Source: Nitrospira sp.
Lineage (GTDB): Bacteria; Nitrospirota; Nitrospiria; Nitrospirales; Nitrospiraceae
Direction of reading: 5' to 3'
Length of the DNA: 64,000 nucleotides
Assembly (NCBI GenBank): GCA_009594865.1
Contig: VOPT01000003.1
Coordinates: forward strand, 62,001 to 126,000
Position numbers and translations under genes: made by a program
Notes under the pieces: generated by a model
Told to the model about the DNA's origin: nothing
The model's input: only the letters and a program-made list of their open reading frames with translations
The model's database searches: none
Shown here: positions 59,201 to 64,000 of the stretch, piece after piece
How positions within the stretch are numbered: the stretch's first letter is position 1
How the letters are laid out: each line of letters opens with the position of its first letter

Positions 59201-61085
59201 GGACATTCACACGAATGAACCGGTTGGTCATGGCGTGAACAACAGCTTCCGTGAATTGATGGTGCAAGTGCACGACACCGTGCCGCACACCGTCAACGTC
59301 GTGACGGCGGGCAATCCTCCCGGGCAGCCGATTGAAGTGGCGCTCGAGGCGGGAAAGACCGTCTCCTTCATGATGCCCGAGAAGATTTACATGACGCCGA
59401 TGCCGTTCCTGAACGGTGGCACGCACACCACCGGCAGCGGACTGAACTTCCGGGCGGCGCCGGTGGCGCAGCGATTGGCGACCAATCCTGATGCGTCACA
59501 GATCTTCAGCAGCCAGGTGCACGGCGATCCGTATACGCCCACCTTGCGAGCCTATGTCGGTGACACGATGGTATTCCGTCTATTGCACACCCTCATGAAC
59601 GAGTCGATGGTCTGGACCCTGTCCGGCCACACGTTCTGGACTGAGCGGTATGCCTCGGATGCGAACCGGAAGAACTCGATTCATATCGGTATCGCGGAGC
59701 GGTATGATCTCGTGGTACCGGAAGCGGGTGGATCCCGGCATCAAGCCGGTGACTACATTCATTTCAACGGCCGGTCTTCGAAGTTCTCCGAAGGCGGCTG
59801 GGGAATCATCCGGGTTCTGGACAAGGAACAGGGGGATTTGAAGAAGTTGCCCGCGGGCTTCTCCATCAAGGGCGAAATTCCGAAGCCGTTGCCGGTCTGC
59901 CCGGCTGATGCCCCTGTGAAGCAGTTCAATGTGGTCGCGATGGACTATGCCGGCATGAAGTTCAATGCCAAGGCGCCGGAATCCATCGAAGTGGACTTCG
60001 AACGACGCATCTTCATGACCAATGCCGACGCGAAGATCTATGCATTGGAGGAAGACACGGCGAAAGTGGCAGGCGGAATGCATCCGATGCCGTTGACGCT
60101 CCGTGTGAACAGCGGGGATTGCGTCAAGGTGCATTTGAAGAACAAGATGAAGGACAGCAAAGCCTCCTTCTCCGCAATCGGCCTGGCCTTCGATCCGAAG
60201 GATTCCATGGGCGCGAACGTGGGGAACAATCCGGGAGACCAGACCGTGGCTCCGGGAGGCGAGCGTGATTACACGTATTACGCTGATCCGTTCAACGGCG
60301 AGACCACCTCGTTAGTGTGGGATTGGGGCAATGTGATGACCAATCCGCGGAACGGGTTGTTCGGTGCCGTCGTAGTCGGTCCGAAGGGATCCAAGTATCG
60401 TGACCCCAAGACCGGCGCGGATCTGTCGAATAAGAATGCCTGGGCGGCCGATGTCATCATCGACCACTCGGTACCGGGCAATGAAACGCGGGCGAATTAT
60501 CGTGACGTGGCGTTGTTCTTCCAGGACGAAGACAACATCATCGGCACGAGCTTCATGCCCTATGTGCAGAATGTGGCGGGGTTGACCGGCGTCAATTACC
60601 GGTCGGAACCGTACAAGTTCCGTGAAGAGCAGGGTTGCTCGCTCGGCAAGGTGTTCCAACCTTGTAAGGCGGATAAGCCGGAAGATCCGGCCACCCCGCT
60701 CATCGAGGCTCATGCGGGAGATCCCGTGCGCATCCACGTGCTGGGTGTGAGCAATGAGCAGAACGGCATGTTCAGCGTGGAGAAGCACGAGTGGCCGATC
60801 GAGCCGTTCATGCGCGGCGCTGACTTGATCAGTGTCGTCGAATTCTCCGGCTCCGAGACGATCGATGCGTTCCTGCCCTCCGCGGGTGGAATGTATCGGA
60901 TGCCCGGAGATTATGTGTACAGCAACCAGCGGTTGCCGTACTCGCAGTCCGGCCAGTGGGGCTATGTGCGGGTATTGCCGTCAGGCGATACCAGACTGTT
61001 GCCCTTGTCCGGCGCGAGCGCTGGAGCCAAGAGTGCCGAAGTCGAGCAGCCTGCTGCACACGCGATACCTGTCGCGTCGAAGTAA
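56220..61085 (+). CDS. Giant multicopper-oxidase-like protein, three homologous units
   Basis: 1621 residues, three to four times an ordinary multicopper oxidase. Signal peptide with cleavage near ASAENQ. Unit 1 (about 140-560) has HIHG (239-242), HSHHPHGG (445-452) and a type-1 copper motif FHCHVAHHYVAGM (520-532). Unit 2 (about 735-1220) has HWH (822-824), HDH (953-955) and WPHGG, plus His1123 and His1137, but no HCH-x3-H. Unit 3 (about 1230-1600) has lost essentially all histidines at these places. Each unit opens with a CP-x2-A motif and closes with GD(F/Y)-x-GxW..RV. AAGGAGG precedes the start. The oxidised substrate is unknown; Mn(II) oxidases are the nearest large relatives in kind. 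Confidence 0.85.
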   Translation: MDCQWFTRVTSRALSVIAGGALVCLPLAASAENQLHADHAVPQQTAMSHQLPSWAEKLKGQTIVEDAMAGKPERSAMVEQQHQRVMEHLTNDPQAQAVNTGMFNTQTMMHQYGAGGQDLLLMSDPRVEPVAMTNGGKCPATAPVRQYNVSAINVEITLNQWLDFYPGYMYTLDENLDKVRAEETKNREARDKEGFDPGAVIPGVQAQWIQPLTIRGNQGDCVKIKLTNKLEGGEDVSLHIHGSSMVVSATGAAAATTNSDSIVQKDKSGEFEWYIHPSTQEGVRQFHTFANDRELTVMGLFGSFVVEPRGSEYLEALGTGDATPTASGWQVIIRNGTGPDFREFVLYYHEVGDEAFRPVNKKGDFLPQRDPLTDAYRPGGRAINYRSEPFGINNMHVQHEYFGFEDESMGYSSYTFGDPSPTIPRSYMGDPAKFRLVHGGSEVFHSHHPHGGTIRWPRSPRAIDDMNLWTTAGNGPVKYPVIRAKTDRVDVEVIGPSEALDLETECGSGLCQQLAGDFLFHCHVAHHYVAGMWGYWRVYNTLQQGDMRNDVMPDLRELPDRKGRIKGPITSDKLVGQTVDWFGKAFKIVEKGKSDWKSNPAVVTIKDWVEMQLPTMGKPGHKNDEKGQTVSYDATVLDWAWEGTRALSEPESTIDNPKYKSTHPGKRHPITFEPLTGKVAWPHLTPHFGRRVMFSPNHVGAPWLEMIRRDANGEESVDQALPGENGNWSLCPENAGRKHYNVHFIKLPITIAKKTGKEPPVIDPNGLIYVLHEEEAEIRKNDDLKYPLVVRGNIYDCVDWTLTSEWDDDDYTNFQSSKINTHWHFLQFDNQASDGVITGFSYEQSVRPFTMLEKKNAKGLPVPMNTVVTAAAKKGANTITVKNAKQFHVGTLLLVGADNVKGNEISRIKVINGNTITLAKGLKHDHPANDIVTVEFVRQRFWVDADVGTVFWHDHAFGATTWPHGGFGTFIAEPVGSTYHDPKTGKLIRSGPIADIHTNEPVGHGVNNSFRELMVQVHDTVPHTVNVVTAGNPPGQPIEVALEAGKTVSFMMPEKIYMTPMPFLNGGTHTTGSGLNFRAAPVAQRLATNPDASQIFSSQVHGDPYTPTLRAYVGDTMVFRLLHTLMNESMVWTLSGHTFWTERYASDANRKNSIHIGIAERYDLVVPEAGGSRHQAGDYIHFNGRSSKFSEGGWGIIRVLDKEQGDLKKLPAGFSIKGEIPKPLPVCPADAPVKQFNVVAMDYAGMKFNAKAPESIEVDFERRIFMTNADAKIYALEEDTAKVAGGMHPMPLTLRVNSGDCVKVHLKNKMKDSKASFSAIGLAFDPKDSMGANVGNNPGDQTVAPGGERDYTYYADPFNGETTSLVWDWGNVMTNPRNGLFGAVVVGPKGSKYRDPKTGADLSNKNAWAADVIIDHSVPGNETRANYRDVALFFQDEDNIIGTSFMPYVQNVAGLTGVNYRSEPYKFREEQGCSLGKVFQPCKADKPEDPATPLIEAHAGDPVRIHVLGVSNEQNGMFSVEKHEWPIEPFMRGADLISVVEFSGSETIDAFLPSAGGMYRMPGDYVYSNQRLPYSQSGQWGYVRVLPSGDTRLLPLSGASAGAKSAEVEQPAAHAIPVASK

Positions 61086-61111
61086 GCTGGTTACATCTCA
61101 CGCAACGTGAG

Positions 61112-61145
61112 AAAGGGGGGAGCCCGAAAGGGCTCCCCCCTTTTG
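61112..61145 (+). terminator. Intrinsic terminator after the multicopper protein
   Basis: AAGGGGGGAGCCC pairs with GGGCTCCCCCCTT around a GAAA loop, followed by TTTTGTT. A classic strong terminator, so the following genes need their own promoter or partial read-through. Confidence 0.9.
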
Positions 61146-61239
61146 TTATCAGATGAGGATTGTGTATGATCAGCTCAGAGTGTGACATCTCGTCTGCCGA
61201 GACTCTCTGACCAACCAATCAACGTTGGAGGATTTATAC

Positions 61240-62148
61240 ATGCGAACGGCCGGACTTGCATTGTTTGCCATATTGAATGTTTTCTGTGCCTCATCATGGG
61301 CTTATGAGGAAGTCACCGTCACGGATGGTGGCAGTATTACCGGTACGGTCACGATGACAGGGGGCAAGCCGACGCCGAAAGGATATAACCTGATCACGTT
61401 TCCGGATCCTGTGTACTGTGGTCGTATCTCTACGGGAACGGGATGGAGAATTCTTGATGAGTTTTCGATGACCTCCGGGAGCGGCTTGAAGGACGTGGTG
61501 GTCCTCTTGACGGATGCCACGAAGGGCAAACCTTTCAAATTTGAACCGCTTACGATTGAAGCGCGGGACTGCCGGTTTCTACCGTTTGTCACGGTTGTCA
61601 AAAACGATTCCGAGGTGGTGGTCATGAACATGGACCCGGTCATGCATGACATTCAAGCGTATGAGACCTCCCAGCTTGGGCCACGCGTCCTGTTCAACAC
61701 GCCTCTCCCGATGAATCCTCATCACAAGCGTTTTGTCACCGCGGAAAGTCATGAGCATCTGGCTGGCGAGCCGGTGAAAGAAGCCATTCACATGACGAAG
61801 GGGCGGCGAATTTTCGTGATGCAGTGCGGGTTTCACGCTTATATGGAAAGTTGGGGCATGGCCGTCGACAATCCCTATTATGCGCTGACGACCGATGGCG
61901 GCACGTTCACACTCAGTGAGGTGCCTCCAGGCGACTACACCCTGATGGCTTGGCATCCGGCCTTAGGGACCATGCTCCAGAAGAAAGTCACGGTCACGGA
62001 AAAGGGGACGTCCACGGTCGATTTCGCGTTCGAGGCTCCGAAAGGCCGGCGCAGCGTCCATGAGATTGAGCACAATCCCCATTACGGCCCGGAATCCCTC
62101 GGCAAGGTCGTGGATATCCGCCCGACGTTAGAAAGGCAGGTTCCCTAG
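61240..62148 (+). CDS. Secreted cupredoxin / carboxypeptidase-regulatory-like fusion, copy 1
   Basis: 302 residues. The ATG at 61240 is chosen because GGAGG lies upstream; the frame also opens with TTG at 61225. A signal peptide (cleavage near SWAYEE) is followed by a beta-sandwich start (TVTDGGSITGTVTMTGG). A plastocyanin-like core has candidate type-1 copper ligands His136 (MHDIQ), Cys196, His199 and Met202 (CGFHAYM). A C-terminal carboxypeptidase-regulatory-like segment follows (GTFTLSEVPPGDYTLMAWHP). Likely a periplasmic blue-copper electron carrier or copper chaperone. A paralogue follows 29 bp downstream. Confidence 0.82.
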   Translation: MRTAGLALFAILNVFCASSWAYEEVTVTDGGSITGTVTMTGGKPTPKGYNLITFPDPVYCGRISTGTGWRILDEFSMTSGSGLKDVVVLLTDATKGKPFKFEPLTIEARDCRFLPFVTVVKNDSEVVVMNMDPVMHDIQAYETSQLGPRVLFNTPLPMNPHHKRFVTAESHEHLAGEPVKEAIHMTKGRRIFVMQCGFHAYMESWGMAVDNPYYALTTDGGTFTLSEVPPGDYTLMAWHPALGTMLQKKVTVTEKGTSTVDFAFEAPKGRRSVHEIEHNPHYGPESLGKVVDIRPTLERQVP

Positions 62149-62177
62149 CAGCGCGTGAATCACAGACAAGGAAGGTC

Positions 62178-63110
62178 ATGATGCTGAATCGAGCTCAGAA
62201 GAGTCATTCCTTCGCAACGACTGTGCTGTTGTGGGCGGGGCTGGTGGTCTCACCGGTGGGGGCCTATGAGGTGATCGATGTGCAACATGGAGGCACCGTC
62301 GATGGGACAGTGACGCTGTCCGGCGGGATTCCAGATCCCAAAGCCTTCAATCTCATCACGTTTCCGGACCCCACGTATTGTGGGCGGATTTCAAACGGAA
62401 GTGGATGGCGCTTGCTGCGTGATTTCATCGTGTCGCCGGATGGGGGACTGAAGAACGCCATTGTCACGCTCGAAGGCGTGGAGTCGGGAAAAGCATTCGA
62501 CATGTCCGTGCCCTTGATCGAAGCGCGCGATTGCATGTTTCAGCCTTGGGTGACGATCGTACGGAACGGGCATGCGGTGGAAGTGGTGAATATGGACCCG
62601 GTGATGCACGATATCCAAGGCTATGAAACCTCGCCGGAGGCGGGAGCGCGGGTCCTGTTCAATACGCCGTTGATTCTCAATCATCAGCATCAGCGCGGGA
62701 ATATGCACGCCGTGCACGATCACGCTCCAGGCAAGTCGCTGGTCGGACCGGTCTATTTAAATAAGGGGCGGCGAACGTTTTACATGCAGTGCGGTTTTCA
62801 CGCCTATATGGAAAGCTGGGCCATGGCCGTCAACAACCCCTATTACGCGGTGACGGACGACCAGGGGGCCTTCAGGATCGAAAATGTCCCGCCAGGCACG
62901 TATCAGCTGGTGGTCTGGCATCCGCAGTCAGGGCCCGGGGTCACGCGGACGATCACGATCCCTGCGGATGGAACCACGACGGAAAAGGTGGCGCTCCCTG
63001 CTCCAAAGGGAACGCGTACAGCATACCGGGTGATGGACAATCCGCGGTTCGGGCTTGAATCACTCGGGCATCCGGTGGAGATTCAACCGTTGGTGGAGCA
63101 TCAGCACTAA
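62178..63110 (+). CDS. Secreted cupredoxin / carboxypeptidase-regulatory-like fusion, copy 2
   Basis: 310 residues, tandem paralogue of the preceding gene with the same domain order and motifs. Signal peptide (cleavage near VGAYEV), His144 (MHDIQGYE), Cys205, His208 and Met211 (CGFHAYM), and the same ESWAMAVNNPYYAV after the copper ligands. AAGGAAGG precedes the ATG (a second ATG follows at once). A His-rich loop (NHQHQRGNMHAVHDHAPG) not matched in copy 1 could hold extra metal. Duplicates under one transcript suggest partner or redox-potential specialisation. Confidence 0.82.
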   Translation: MMLNRAQKSHSFATTVLLWAGLVVSPVGAYEVIDVQHGGTVDGTVTLSGGIPDPKAFNLITFPDPTYCGRISNGSGWRLLRDFIVSPDGGLKNAIVTLEGVESGKAFDMSVPLIEARDCMFQPWVTIVRNGHAVEVVNMDPVMHDIQGYETSPEAGARVLFNTPLILNHQHQRGNMHAVHDHAPGKSLVGPVYLNKGRRTFYMQCGFHAYMESWAMAVNNPYYAVTDDQGAFRIENVPPGTYQLVVWHPQSGPGVTRTITIPADGTTTEKVALPAPKGTRTAYRVMDNPRFGLESLGHPVEIQPLVEHQH

Positions 63111-63756
63111 TCGCGGCTGGGCCGGCTTCGCGCCATGGCTTTCGAGAGGGTGCCTCTCCATCAGCCTCTGCTTGCTGTCGAGCGTACCTGTTTTGGGCGA
63201 AGATTCCTCCGGAGGGCTGCCGGCAACACAGGCCGTTGAATTCTCAGCGTCGCTCGTGAAGCGGGTGGAGGGTCGTCGGTTTGAAGCCCAGGTGTTTGCC
63301 AAGAGTGATCGCATTCGGCTGGAGTACAAATATGCGATCAAGACCGACCTGGGCTATTCCAGTATAGAAATCCTTCGATTGGATAAACGGGAGTCGTGGT
63401 TTCTGCTGGCCCAACGCCGGCAAATTCTTTCGGTGCCCATCAAACCTGAAGAAATCCTGCCGATTCAGCCCACCCTGCCGGGAGAACAAAGCCGGACGTT
63501 GATTGGCGATGCCACTACCATCGGGCGAGCGTCCAGGCTGTACGAAGTTCGGGCGGAGTATAACGGTCGGAATGAGCGGTTTTATGAATGGGTCGATGTG
63601 GAGACGGGCGTCGTCTTGAAATTGGTGAGCCAAGACCGGGATTGGGCGATCGAATATCTGCGCTTTCGGCTGTCGCCGCAACCGGACTACTATTTCGAAC
63701 AGCCCACCGGATATCAGCAGTGGATCCCCAAATCGAGTACGCAAGAACGAGGATGA
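63055..63756 (+). CDS. Secreted LolA/DUF4412-like protein
   Basis: 233 residues; the start at 63055 overlaps the preceding gene by 56 bp, and no better ribosome site is visible. A long n-region leads into a hydrophobic h-region (CLSISLCLLSSVPVLG). The mature part is an antiparallel beta barrel-like domain: EFSASLVKRVEGRRFEAQVF, KSDRIRLEYKY, and YEWVDVETGVVLKLVSQD. This is the pattern of LolA/LppX and DUF4412 proteins that carry lipids or sense envelope state. Same direction and spacing as the copper genes; probably same transcript. Confidence 0.72.
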   Translation: MNHSGIRWRFNRWWSISTNRGWAGFAPWLSRGCLSISLCLLSSVPVLGEDSSGGLPATQAVEFSASLVKRVEGRRFEAQVFAKSDRIRLEYKYAIKTDLGYSSIEILRLDKRESWFLLAQRRQILSVPIKPEEILPIQPTLPGEQSRTLIGDATTIGRASRLYEVRAEYNGRNERFYEWVDVETGVVLKLVSQDRDWAIEYLRFRLSPQPDYYFEQPTGYQQWIPKSSTQERG

Positions 63757-63786
63757 CTGTCAGTGGAACGATCAGGAAGGGGTTTC

Positions 63787-64000
63787 ATGGTATCGCAGAC
63801 TAAGAGTCGCTGGATCAGGACTGTCAACCTGTGTTTGGCTGTAGCCATCGTGTCCGGACCGCTTGTCGGTCTCTGGCCGGTTTCTGCGAGCGCGGCTTCG
63901 TTGAAGGACGCGCAGGCCGCCTTCGACAAAAAGCAGTACCAGGAAGCCTTGGACCTCATCGAGCAAGTGACGAAAGAGAAAGGTACTCAGCCGGAGTTTC
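63787..64000 (+). CDS. Secreted TPR-like protein, 5' part only
   Basis: Starts with ATG 63787 after AGGAAGGGG and runs off the right edge (71 codons seen). A signal peptide (cleavage near ASAASL) is followed by KDAQAAFDKKQYQEALDLIEQ, a first tetratricopeptide-type helix pair. Likely a periplasmic scaffold completing the copper cluster. The rest is outside the window, so domain count is unknown. Confidence 0.7.
   Translation, partial: MVSQTKSRWIRTVNLCLAVAIVSGPLVGLWPVSASAASLKDAQAAFDKKQYQEALDLIEQVTKEKGTQPEF

Noticed and set aside
1..64000. CRISPR arrays, insertion sequences, prophage
   Set aside because: No regularly spaced repeats, transposase or phage structural genes were seen.

Overview
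The window reads as a contiguous piece of a GC-rich bacterial chromosome, most consistent with the genus Nitrospira (Nitrospirota). That assignment is inference from gene content and arrangement: a full tol-pal set with two YbgF-type proteins, multihaem and c-type cytochromes beside molybdoenzyme maturation genes, and very large secreted copper proteins. No rRNA, nxr or other decisive marker lies inside the window. I see no CRISPR array, transposase or prophage. The only mobile-element-like gene is the cut-off tyrosine recombinase at the left edge, which looks like a chromosomal XerC/D type.

Layout. 0-1 kb: 3' part of a tyrosine recombinase, then tRNA-Val and tRNA-Asp. 0.9-8.1 kb: cell-envelope tol-pal cluster (tolQ, tolR, tolA-like, tolB, pal, two ybgF/cpoB paralogues). 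8.1-14.5 kb: mutL, miaA, mtnP, a PfkB sugar kinase, a PilF/PilW-like TPR lipoprotein and a RodZ-like protein, closely packed on one strand. 14.9-15.4 kb: a promoter-cytochrome c-terminator unit. 15.5-22.6 kb: a lipoprotein with a catalytically dead caspase fold (minus strand), a carbamoyltransferase with a polytopic membrane partner, a family 2 glycosyltransferase and an unknown lipoprotein. 22.8-28.9 kb: HtrA protease, TatC, an Mrp-type Fe-S carrier ATPase, MoeA, MobB and a six-haem NapC/NirT-like cytochrome, a plausible toolkit for exporting and assembling a Mo enzyme. 29-31.7 kb: an ABC-2 exporter with a Cys/His-tailed membrane protein between its two subunits, then a 2OG-Fe(II) oxygenase-like protein.

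31.8-37.7 kb (minus): an envelope-polysaccharide type cluster with a Wzt-like ABC ATPase, acyl carrier protein, MaoC-SDR fusion, FkbH-like HAD/GNAT protein and CysE-like acyltransferase. 38.5 kb: RRM RNA-binding protein. 39-48 kb (minus): two secreted proteins, then a DevBCA/TolC-like export operon preceded by a sigma54-type promoter match and a palindrome that recurs at the start of the adjacent sigma54 activator gene. 48-52.5 kb: an NFACT (RqcH-like) protein, a small zinc ribbon, a HExxH protein resembling peptide beta-hydroxylases, and a protein with a domain otherwise typical of PEP-CTERM proteins. 52.8-55.9 kb: a palindromic intergenic repeat, a PKD-domain secreted protein and a KimA-like K+ transporter.

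56.2-64 kb: the most striking part, a secreted copper cluster. It starts with a 1621-residue multicopper-oxidase-like protein built from three homologous units that lose their copper ligands stepwise. Two tandem paralogues follow, each joining a type-1 copper site to a carboxypeptidase-regulatory-like domain. Then come a secreted LolA/DUF4412-like protein and the start of a secreted TPR-like protein cut by the window edge. Substrate and role are unknown; metal oxidation or periplasmic copper/electron transfer are the obvious hypotheses.
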